This document shows positions 34,701-46,700 of a stretch of DNA of 64,000 nucleotides, one piece after another. Numbering within the stretch: the first letter of the stretch is position 1; every line of letters begins with the position of its first letter. A program made the translations under genes and the position numbers. Below the pieces are notes generated by a model. It was not told where the DNA came from and made no database searches. It worked only from the letters and a program-made list of their open reading frames with translations. Source of the stretch: Eretmocerus hayati (taxonomy: Eukaryota > Arthropoda > Insecta > Hymenoptera > Aphelinidae); contig CM056741.1 in the NCBI GenBank assembly GCA_029851415.1, forward strand, positions 177,489,021 through 177,553,020, written 5' to 3'.

Positions 34701-37700
34701 ACGGCGGGCAGTTTTGACACCGAGCTGTGAAGATTCAAATTCAACGGACTGCGCATCCAACGATCACGGAATATTTGAAAGACACCTGTTTTGCTGTACG
34801 GCGAGCTGTTTCGGCAACAACATCGGCGGACATCGACCTCGACGACGAGTGAGTCTCATCAGGTTTTGTCCTATCCTATCCTATAGCCTTTGATTTCGCG
34901 AGTCACCGTTTTTTTTGTGCAAGTATGGAGAAATTAAAGTCTGATCGCGGTCGCGTCAAAGCGAAATTAACTAGATTTACGAATGAATTAAATAGTGGAA
35001 TTTTTAACGACAATATTGCGACTTTAAGAGTGCGATTAGAACGCTGCGAAACATTTTTGAAAGAGTTTGAAGTTATTCAGGATCAAATTGATGAGTTGAT
35101 TTCGGATGAGGAGGAACCGGAAGAGCAACAAATACAAGAGAATGAAAATTATCGTATTGAATTTGAAAATGCATTTTGTACTACGATCGGTATTGCCAGA
35201 GAACTTATACGAAAGTTTGATTTGCGAGAAGCGACTGAAACAATGCGCGCTCAAACTCCCAGTAGCGTTAATTTGAATGTACCAACTGAAAATGTGAATA
35301 ACCGCCCAAGTTTGAATCTTCCAAAAATTAGTCTTCCAAAATTCAATGGCGATTACGGGTCATGGGTCAAATTCCGGGACACCTTCATTTCTATGGTGCA
35401 TGAACAAGATTTTAAGAAAATACATAAATTTCATTATTTGAATGATGCTGTTAGTGGCGAAGCGGCAAAATGTATAGAATCTCTCGGATTGTCAGAAGAT
35501 AATTATGATTCTGCGTGGAATACTCTGTTGAAACGGTATGACGATGCGCATGAGTTGATTCATCATCATGTTAGTGGGCTTTTTAATGCACCTGCAGTTA
35601 ATCGTAATCCTGCAACTGAACTTCGATTACTTTTAGATACTGTTAATAGTCATATGCTGTGTCTCAAATCGTTAAAGCAACCAACTGAACATTGGGATAT
35701 TTTAATCATGTATTTATTGACTACGAAATTGAATGTTTCGATTAGGAATGATTGGGAAAAACATTTATCGATTCAAACTGGGAAAGGTACTTTAGACGAT
35801 ATGAGAACCTTCCTCGATAATCATTGTAAATATTTGCAGAAAGTTTCTACTAAAACGGTTTCAAGTGAATCTAAAGACGAGAAATTTCCAAAGAGGTTCA
35901 ATAGTAATTTCAAATCTTTTGCTGTAACAAATAAAGTTTGTAATATGTGCAATGGTGCGCATGCTTTATATGCATGCGAAGATTTCAAGAAGCTCTCTGT
36001 CAACGATCGATATCAGAAAGTTATAGAATTCAAAATCTGCTTCAATTGTTTATCGGGTACTCATCGAAGTTGGGATTGTAAATTCGGTGGTTGTAAGAAA
36101 TGCGGTCGAAAACACAATTCACTTTTGCATTCAGATCAGTCACCTCAAGCGGCTCAGCCGCAATCTCAAACTCTTAGCAAACCGAAAACCGAAAATTCGA
36201 ATTCAAGCGGCTCGCAAACGACTTTGTGCGCTCGGGTAAACAAGAGCAAGTCTTCATATGTACTTTTGCCTACAGCTAGTGTTTTTATTTTTGATGACCA
36301 CGGTAACCAGCATCAGTGCCGCGCCTTTCTCGATTCATGTTCGCAACCACATATTATTAGCTCCGAATTTTGTGACAAACTTGGGCTCAAAAAATCTAAA
36401 TGTAATTCAAATATTACGGGTATCGAACAATCTGGACGAGGTGCTGAGTTCCAAGTCACGATCAAATTCAAGTCACGAACAACAAATTATTCAAAGACAA
36501 TTACTTGTATGGTTTTGAGCAAAATTAGCGAAAACTTTCCATCTACTTCCTTCGATACAGCTACGATAGAAATTCCACCAGGAATCGAACTCGCTGATCC
36601 TGAATTCGACCAGTCAAAACCTATTGATTTATTAATCGGTGCAGCGCTATTTTATGAACTAGAATGCATCGGTAGAATCAAGCTTGCAAATAATCAGCCC
36701 ATTTTCAAGAAAACTTTGCTTGGTTGGGTAGTAGCTGGTGACGTGTACAAAGAATCTACTTTTCAAAGTGATGAACTAATTTGTAATCTCATTCAAGATG
36801 ATAATTTGAGCAAGCAGCTTGAAAAATTATGGCTCATTGAGAACTGTTTTACGGAACATGCAAAAAGTCGAATAGTCAAGGACGATTTCTCTGAGAAGCA
36901 TTTTATCGCAAATACAACGCGCGACGCGAGTGGTCGGTTTGAAGTTGCGATTCCTTTCATCGAGGAACAACTTCCTCTTCTCGGCGATTCGAAAGAAATT
37001 GCTCTCAAACGTTTTTTAGCAATGGAAAATAAATTAGAGAGAGATCCTGTTCTCAGAGCAGGGTACGTAGATTTCATGAATGATTATTTATTGCACAAGC
37101 ACATGAGCGAGGTCACTCATTGTGATGATAATATTTTGCATTGTTATTTGCCACATCACGCGGTATTCAAAGAAGATAGTCTAACTACAAAATTGCGGGT
37201 AGTTTTCGACTGCTCAGCCAAGACAAGCACTGGCTTATCTTTGAACGATGTGCAGCATGTTGGTCCACCGGTCAATGATAAGCTATTCTGCATTCTGATA
37301 AGATTTCGCAGACATCGTTACGTGATATCAGCGGACGTTAGTAAAATGTTTCGACAAATTTTAGTTCGCCAACAGGATAGGGCAATGCAACGTATATTGT
37401 GGCGCGAAAACTGTCAAATGCCTATGAAGATTTTCGAATTGAATACGGTTACACCGGGTACTGCGTCGGGTACATTTCTTGCAACTCGTTGTGTTTACGA
37501 ATTGGGTGTGAAGGCAGAAAATGAATTCCCTCTCGCCGCGCAAGCTATCCAAAATGATATTCATGTTGACGACTCGCTCACGGGAGCTGACTCTATCGAA
37601 GAGGCTATTCAACTCAAATGTAACATGCAAACTATTCTAGAATCTGCAGGTATGGAAATGCATAAGTGGGCTTCTAATGATGAGCGTATAGTTCCTCGGG

Positions 37701-40700
37701 ATAAGTCTATTTCATCTCAAAATTCAGTTGATATGAATGGTGACACAGAGCCAAAGACGTTGGGATTGTATTGGATTGCTGGGTCAGACACGCTCAAGTA
37801 CAAAGTCAAACGTACCAAAATTTCTAAATTCACGAAAAGAGTTATTTTGTCGATCGTATCTCAAATTTTTGATCCGCTTGGGCTGGTCGGACCGGCAATA
37901 ATTCAAGCTAAAATAATTTTGCAAAAACTATGGAAATTGAATTTAGAGTGGGATGAATCCTTGCCAGAAGACGCTTATACTTCATGGTTGAGCATTTATG
38001 AAGATTTGATGTCAATTAATGATCTTGTTATTCCGAGACATGTAGTAGCCTCTGATCACGTGACACTTGAATTTCATGGGTTCAGCGACGCCTCCGATGA
38101 GGCTTATGGCGCTTGCATATATGTATGCTCGGTAAATTCAAGCGGACTTCGTTTTTCGCAGCTGTTGTGCGCAAAATCACGGGTCGCTCCGGCGAAGGGA
38201 CTCGGTACGCCACGTTTGGAATTGCTAGGCGCCGTTCTTCTCGCGCAACTTTCTGATACTGTTTCGACCTCTATGAAAGTAAACATGGATAAGTGGTTTT
38301 TTTGGACGGATAGCACAGTGACTTTAATAGGTGGAAAAAATTCGTTGCAAATAGAGTTTCTGAGATTCAAGAACTAACAAATGAGAAGTGGAATCACGTA
38401 CAGTCGCATGATAATCCAGCTGATATTATTTCGCGCGGTACGCGGGCCACCGAGTTGATCAGTTCCGATTTGTGGTGGCACGGCCCCAATTGGTTGAAAC
38501 AAACTGAAGCATTTTGGCCTTCGCGTGAGATCGATTTTGAAAATATTCCTGAACAGAGCAAAAACTTTCAAACCTTTTTTACTCAAGAAGTGAACAATGA
38601 ATCACAAACTGCCTTAGTCTCTGACGCGAATCAACTTTTAGAGAAATATTCATCATTCACAAAACTGGTACGAATTACTGCTTACATTTTGAGATTTTAT
38701 AACAATTGCAAAGCTCAACTCAAGCACAAAGGGGATTCACATTTGAGACAAAACATAGTTGAAATCAGAGACAACTTCTTGAAATCTATCGAGCTTTTCA
38801 ATTCGAGGCACTGTCTTTTTAAGTGTGCTCAAGCAGAATCTTTCAAATTAGAGATCAAGGATCTCAAAAAGGGTAAGGAATTGAGTAAAAACAGTAGATT
38901 GAAGCAATTGAACCCTTTTTTAGATGCATTGGGACTATTGAGAGTTGGTGGACGGCTTGAAAATGCCCCAATCGCGTATTCGCAAAAACATCCAATCATC
39001 CTTGATCAAAACCACGCACTCACTCATTCATTAATTAGAGACGAACATTTGAGACTCCTTCACGCAGGTACTCAGTGCGTTTTAACGTCCTTGAGACAGC
39101 AGTATTGGCCATTAACAGGCAGAAATATAGTCAATAAGATTTTGAGAGAATGTGTGATCTGTTTCAAAGCTCAACCAACTGTATCATCTTACCCAATGGG
39201 CAACTTGCCCGAAAAGCGAGTTACTCCGATGAGAGCATTTTACAATTGCGGCGTGGATTATGCAGGTCCGTTTTTGATCAAAGAAAGGGCCAGGTCTAGA
39301 GTGCCAATCAAAGTATATATTTGTGTGTTCGTATGCTTCGTAACCAGAGCTAGTCATATTGAACTTGCTTCTGATTTATCGACTCCTGCCTTTTTGAACT
39401 GTTTCAAACGTTTTGTAAGCCGTAGAGGAAAGTGCAAAAATATCCACTGTGATAATGCTAAAAATTTTCAAGGAGCTAAAAATGAAATAGTTGCACTTCA
39501 AAATCTAGTTTCAAGTAAGGAATTTTCTGGAAAGCTTAGCACATTTCTATCATCTCAATCCATTGAGTGGCATTTCATACCTCCACGTGCACCACATTTC
39601 GGTGGTCTTTGGGAAAGCGCAGTAAAATCTATAAAATATCATTTGAAAAGAGTGATCGGCGATGCGATTTTGACTTATGAAGAATTGTACACGGTGCTCA
39701 CGCAAATCGAGGCTATTTTAAATTCCCGTCCTCTATCTCCCCTCTCCAATGATCCCAATGATTTAACTCCTCTCACACCCGGACATTTCCTGATCGGAGA
39801 CTCGTTATCAGCGCTTCCAGAAGAAGATCTCACCGGAATCAACGTGAACCGACTCAATCGATATCAGCTTATCCAACAGGTTGTACAGGAGTTTTGGAAG
39901 AGATGGCATCGGGAGTACTTGCCGCAGTTGCAGCGACGCAACAAGTCGAAGAACTTTGCCAAGGGGTCCCAAATTACACCTGGGCTCATGGTTCTTATCA
40001 AAGAAGACAACGTGCCGGTGATGCAATGGCCATTGGGCCGCATTGTGCAGTGTCATCCAGGTAGAGATAGTGTGGTGAGAGTGGTGTCTGTTCGTGTGGC
40101 AAACAGTGTGATCAAGCGAGATGTGACAAAAATTTGTGTCTTACCCATCGAAATTGACAATTGAAATTTTTCAGAGACAATATGCTTGCTGGGATATGAA
40201 TATTGATGACGAAAATTTGACTCTATTGAACCATTTGACTTGAATACGATATTTGTATAATAAAATGAGATAATAATGATTGAAATCCATATATGTACAA
40301 AATGACTACGATTGATGATGATTGTGATAATATGATGAATTTGCATTTTAATCAAGTATGGGTTGAAAGATACTCTTTCAAGACGGGCAGTATGTTTGGA
40401 TCGCTGTGTTAAATGAGTGTGCGCGTGTCATATGTGTGCAAGTTTTTCTGTTTCAAGCAGAGTGAGAGTGGGAGAGAATGCCCGCGCTAGACAAATTGAC
40501 TACCTATATATTCAATCATATGGTGTGATGATCGTTTCGTGTGTTTCGCATGTTGTATGTATGAATCCGTGTGTGGGCTATATAAGCCGCGTAATTCGCA
40601 GTAGCGAGAATAATTCGCGAAAGTTTGATCGAGCAAAATGACGTAGAGTCAATTGACATGGGCTCTGCCCACAATATTGTAATTATTGTACTCCAGATCG

Positions 40701-43700
40701 TGAAATAAACCAACATCTACATTGAACTTTACTCAAAGCCTCATTATTTGAATATGAGCCTTAAACATACATAATATCTCAATTCTACCCACCACCATGT
40801 GAGTGAATAAATTCTAATCGTTTAGAACTTTTATTTTAAGCTGTTTGAAACATTCTGAAACCTCGTAGACCATCACTCGACTCAAGATGAGATGGAAAGA
40901 AGCTTTCATAGGAAGATGTTTTGAAATTACCCTATCCTCATGCTTCTTACCTAGAGTAGGGTAACTTTGGTACGTTTTTTCATAGTTTTTTTTTCCCTGT
41001 TTTTCATTCATTAAAATTCCAAATGCTGTAAATACTCTAATGTAACGATGGTTTTTTTAATATGGTGGTATATGTGATGGAAGTGTAGTATTATACACCC
41101 GCAGTTCGTTCCGGAACACTTCTTGCTAGGTATACTAACTGGACCACTCGCGTATCGCTCCTAAATCACCCTTTTTGGAAAAAAACTTCGATAAACGACT
41201 ACAATCATTCACACGGGATCTACGGTGGCTTAACGCATTGTTTATGTGTGTGCCAGGAAGGGAGGATAGGTTTCAGAGCAATAGAATCATCTACCTTGCT
41301 AAGCGTAGCTCTGAAAGTCATTTTTCAGGGGTGTACCAAAGTTGCACCCGCTGTACCAAAGTTACCCAATTTGACGGTAGCCGTTGTAATCCTGACTAGA
41401 GAAGCTTTCATCAATGCGTTGCATATGCATTCGACGCATGTAAGTAAAAACTCTATATCGGCATGAGATCTAGGAGTTTAACTTGTCGTGACAAATTCTG
41501 AATGAAATGATACGTTTTACACTCACGACCCGAGACAAGCCGCAAGACTCAGCCGAAAAAGGTGTAGAGCATTTTACTAGTGTTCTCAGAAGTTCTAAGA
41601 ATTAATCCCGACACTATATGGATTGTTCTAATGAACCCCATTAAAACTACAACGGGAAATTTGCACGATGCAGTAAATAGCACTATGTGGATGCAAAGTG
41701 CATTCCGGACTTTGAGTTGAATTGTACCATATGAGAGCTCAATATTTGACTCTATATACGACTGCTGAATTTGATGTATCGATCATCAAAATCAATTCCC
41801 GATGCACTACAGACATTTTTTGGGACCCACCGGTGGGTTCCAAAAAGTTTCTGTAGTGCATCTATCGAAAACTACTTCAAACATTTGGTACCATCTTATC
41901 TCGGTTATATAAGCATTTACGGGGCATTCCGTGAAAATCACTTCCCCATTTTTTTGTCAAGAATATATTTTTTTTTTTCAATTTTTCAAGAACAAATTTT
42001 TTCATGTGAAAAGTTATGTTCTTCTATGATAAAATTGTTTACATCTATTTTTTTGAGTTATAAGCTATAATTGGCCAATTTTTGATTTTGATGATAAAAA
42101 ACTCAATATCTTGCGCATGCAAAGGAACTTGGGATTCCGAAACTACTTTTTTCAGAAAGTTGAGAGAAATTCCCTTCAAAATGACCTGTTCCCGAGTTGC
42201 AACGTCTAAAGGATAAAGTTACCCTTAAGTCAAGCGAAAACATGAAGGCATCTAGGCAACCGTTGAAGTGAATATGGAACCTCGCATCAAGCTGCTTCTT
42301 GTACTGGCTGTCAAAAGTCATTGGAATTTTGGTAAGAATCAACAAAATTCAACTCAACAGGTAGTGTGATTCTGAAGGAAATTTTCTCAGCTTTTCGAAA
42401 AAGTTATTTCGGAATCCCAAATTCCTGCGCATGCACAGGAAATTCAGATTTCTTACGATTAGAATACAAAATTGTCCGAAAATTAGCTTCAAACTTGAAA
42501 AAGCAGATTAAAACAATTTTCTTTGTAAAGAATACGACTTTTCACATAAAATTGTTTTTTTTTGAAGAATTAAAAAAAAATTAAGCTTTTTGACGCACTG
42601 TGCGAGTAAGTAACTTTTTCGCACTGATTTTCCACTTTTTCTCACAGTTTGTCGGAAGATAGTATTCGATACACAGGTGTAAAACTTATTTTTCGTATCT
42701 TCGTGAGGATTCCGACCCTCGCCTGCGGCTCGGGCCGAAAACCAATCGCTCAGAAGCGAGCTACAACCTCATGAACTTGGTGCAAAACATACTATCTTGA
42801 TCGTCTGTGCGCAAATGAGTCATTTGCACACTGTTTTTTGCTTTTCATTTGCTCACGAAAGATCAAAAAACATAGTATGATACTCAGGCGCCATGGTTTT
42901 CGCTTTCTCGTGACTATTTAGACCCTCGCCTGCGGCTCGGGCCTAAAAAAGTCACTCGAAGTGCGGAAACCATCGTTTGCGCTCTTGTATCATAATATAC
43001 TATTGTACCTTTGTATCGAAATGTACTGTTTTATTACTTTCACCTAAAAAGGCCGCGTTTAAATGGGATTTTAGGGTTCTCGTAATGAAAAGATATATCC
43101 GCTCTTCGCTTGCAAGCCCATTTTGGGCACTGGAGGACATGTCTGTCTCACTTCGCTCGCCAGACAAACTGTCCTAGTGCCCAAAATGGGCTATTGCGCT
43201 CAGTACAGAAATATACTATTTTGAGGAAAAGATGGGAAAGTGATTTTCACGGAATCCGCCATATACCGAGATAAGATACAAAAAAACCTATCAAAAATCA
43301 TTCCGCCTAGATGCGCAAAACCGCGTCTCTCTATCTTACGTTGCTTTTGAGCTATGATGGTTCTAGTGAAAAAGTTACGAAAATTTCGCAAAAAAAAATC
43401 AAAACATATTATGGTCAGTGCGCCAGGGTCCGGAAAAATTGTTCTAATTTTTCGCATGGTGGCAGATGTTTGTCTATTGACCCATAGAATTGAAAATTTT
43501 TACTTAAAAAGGACTCTGAGACCGACCATTTTTGGTGTATCATTTTCTCGTGGAATTACCCCGTGTGTTACAATGTTTACCTTAGGATATCATAAGAATT
43601 TAAAAATATCATAAGGATTTACGTTATGATATGTTGCATACTCGGAATTTCTACGAGAGTGGGATCTCTTGAATTAAAAAAAAAAAAATTCAATTTGCAC

Positions 43701-46700
43701 ATAGAGTATGCGTACGGGCATACGCAATATCGATCGGTACCTACTAATTCGTCACATTTTTACCCTGAGAAAAATTGATGCAACGTTTTGTCTGTGGTTA
43801 GTAGAGGATGGGAAGGCAACTAAGATTGAATCCCACGGAAATGAAGGACCTCGAGCAAAAAAACCAAAAATTCAAACTGTGGAAAGAGATGATTCGAAAA
43901 TGAAATCAAATAATGAAGCATTGGGACTAGCATCAGGTATGTTTAATCTTGCGCCACGAATAAGATCTTTCTATATGTAAGGGCCCATTCTTTCAATAAT
44001 GACTCTAGGTGAAACTGGTTGGAGTGACACGAAAAAGAATCTACTAAAGGACTCGAAAATCCTAGAGGAAGAACTCAAAAAGGATAAGGAAAAATCTGTA
44101 GGTACGTAAGCACACTTTGAATAGTTTGATAATCGTATAAGACATCGAGTATCCTATCGATTTGGTGTAAGAATTGCTGGGAAACGATGTAAATTCTCTT
44201 GATTTTCCGAATTCTTGGGCATTTAACATCTTTCCATGAGATTTAAATTCATTATTAAAACGTAGATGGAAATATTCTGAAATTTCATCAGAAGTGATAA
44301 GAATTTATTGGTTCACATTTTCTTGGAAGGTTAAATTACATTAGCGAGCCAAAAGTGCCATCATTCGAGCACTGTAACAGCCTGACACAGTAGTATGCGA
44401 TCAAATAGAATTTCTGGACAATCGTAAACGATTTTTCGATCGACTGTGCGTAAAGCACTGCTTTACGCACGGTAGTTTATGTTCACTTTACGCCCAGTCG
44501 ATCGAAATAGTATATTACGTAACAAGTGCGAGAAGGTCAATTTCCGCACAAGTTGCCAAACGAGTGCGGAAACTTCTCGCACGTGTTGCGTATACTATTT
44601 TTTGCAACTGTGCGCGAAGTTGTAATTAAATGCACCATTGTCCGAGCAAGATTATCTTGGAAACGAAGTTTTCAAGAAAGGCCAAATTCAGAGGGATGAC
44701 GTGACATCATATTTTGGAACTGTGCGTGAATGAAAATGCATTAGAGCGAGAAGTTACATTCACGCACACTTCACCAGTGCGTAAATGTAAGACTGTGCGA
44801 GAAGTCATTCACGCATTACTTCTCGCACTGTAAATAATGAAGAGAAGTCTCATTTTTTTACAACTTCGCGCACACAGTTGCAAAAAACGTATTTCGATAC
44901 TCGGGCGTGAAGTTTTTTTGCTTTACTCGTGCTAATTTCGACCCTCGCCAGGGCTCGAGCCGAAAACAATCACTCGAAAAGCAAAACCAAACTTCCCACC
45001 CTCGAATCGAAAAATACTATTTCCATCTACTGTGCGGGAAATGACTTTTCCGCGCGATTTTTCTATTTTGTTCCCCGCACAGCTGATGAAAAAATAGTAT
45101 TCGTCAATCGAACGGTGTGGTTTCCGCATTCTCGTGATAATTCCGACCCTTGCATTCGCTTCAAGCCGGAAAATATAACTCGTTGTGCAGAAATTCAACA
45201 GTCCCGACCTCGTATCGAAATATATACTAATTCATCGATAATATATGAAAAAAAAGATGGAGATGAACTCTTGAGAGATGTAGGGGCTCTCGTAACGGCA
45301 CTGGAGGCTGATGAGCGCGATTCCATTACAATGAATCCAACTAGTGAATCGCAGTCGAACGTCGGAGCGTCATCTGAATCAGGTACAGAAACTAGATTTC
45401 CAATAATGATATCAGTAAGCGTTTTCAGGTCCTATCTCATTTCAAGCTTATCTTCAATGAAATCATTTGCAATGCCGCGAATTGCTCGTAGATGAGTGGT
45501 TTATGGTACGAGCGAAGCGAGTTTTATAAGTTAGGGTGGGCCGAAAAATGGAAATTTTTGGAAACCGTTACGCCTGGGGTCACAACTCCTACTGATTTGC
45601 ATGTAGATGGAGAAAAAAATTTCTTTAAGATTTTTAAAAAAAGATTTGAGGTTGGAGCAGGAGAAGCCCTGAAGTTTCTAAAAATTTAGAGTGAAAATGT
45701 CAAATTTTACGTTTCTAAAAGCTAAGTTATAACATGCAGAGCCCACCCGGTGACTTCAAACACCCACAAAACAATGTTTTCTTATGCATTAAGACAGCAA
45801 AAACCGAAAACCAGATTTGTTCGAGACTCAAAAACTATGAGTCTTCGTAAATTGCGATTAGTAAGAACGAGAAGAACAGAAAAACGACAATTTTTCGGAA
45901 GATCCCGTAATTAAATTAAATTTATACTTTTTCATAATGTTTGTTTCAATCGACCAAAAATCATTCCAAACTATGTGTTCTCGCGTATTTTGCTCTGTTG
46001 AAAAGGATCCGGTGGTATAAGAGAGCTTCGATGCACCGAATATTGGTTATAAGCAGCTGATGACAAATGGGTGAAAAGTCGTCCATAAGGGTGGACAGTA
46101 GGGTGGGCCAAAAGAGAAAAATTTTTGAATTTCAGCAGTAAAACTTGAGTATTCACATTGTACAAACGGAAAAAACTTTGGTACATGCTGAGCAATGACA
46201 TTTCCATCCACCACAAGATACATTAAATTTGAAACGAAAGTGGATGGATAGAAAGTGCCATTTAAGTAGGGTCCCTTCTTATCGCACTTTTTACCCTCAG
46301 ATTGGGGTTGTTATGGATGTTGCTTTCTAACTGACAGACATGCATTGCAAACTATGTTCTCTTGGGTATTTTGACCTCCTCAGACAATCCCGGTGGTTTT
46401 CAAGAGCGATGATATACCTAAAGTGAGATGTATCCAGTCAAAATAGCCAAATTTCGTCAAGAATGGCAAAAACTAGCCACAACGTGGACCAGTATTTCAC
46501 CTCACATATGTACATTCTGGCTCTCTTGAATTTACTCTTTTTTAAAATTCCAAAAAGAACTTTTTTCCATCCGCATGTAAATTGGCAAGAATTGTAACCT
46601 CAGACGCGACGATTTTCTTTTTCACCCACTCTGCTATTAATCCTTCGTAGAAGAACTACCTATCTTCACATAGTTTCAGGCGATATTTTATAGCACTAGA

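Larger units (their letters stand above)
33801..40767 (+). mobile_element. BEL/Pao LTR retrotransposon, recent insertion
   Basis: 6967 bp bounded by 375-bp LTRs that read identically, inside a 5-bp target duplication TACAT (33796-33800 and 40768-40772). The primer site at 34177-34195 (TGGTCCTTCGAGCCGGATT) matches the 3' end of tRNA-Tyr. A purine-rich tract AAGACGGGCAG precedes the 3' LTR. The gag-pol frame is interrupted once in the RNase H region. Identical LTRs mean insertion recent relative to substitution rate. It sits in an intron of the secreted gene, in the same orientation. Confidence 0.95.
33410..41378. mobile_element. TIR element split by a BEL retrotransposon
   Basis: A 26-bp inverted repeat with one mismatch (33410-33435 and 41353-41378; ACCGTCAAATTGGGTAA then TTTGGTAC) bounds the segment. 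Without the 7-kb BEL insertion the element would be about 1 kb. The motif GGGTAACTTTGGTAC also occurs inside at about 33778 and 40963 and twice at the right end. No coding frame; probably non-autonomous. Confidence 0.5.

Noticed and set aside
38320..38455. Programmed ribosomal frameshift in BEL pol
   Set aside because: No slippery heptamer or pseudoknot is seen; BEL elements normally use one continuous frame, and conserved RNase H residues are missing at the junction, so a deletion explains it better.
43708..43804. Extending the exon at 43805 upstream through the open frame
   Set aside because: Phase-1 AG at 43803-43804 fits the neighbouring exons exactly; upstream sequence has intron-like AT composition.
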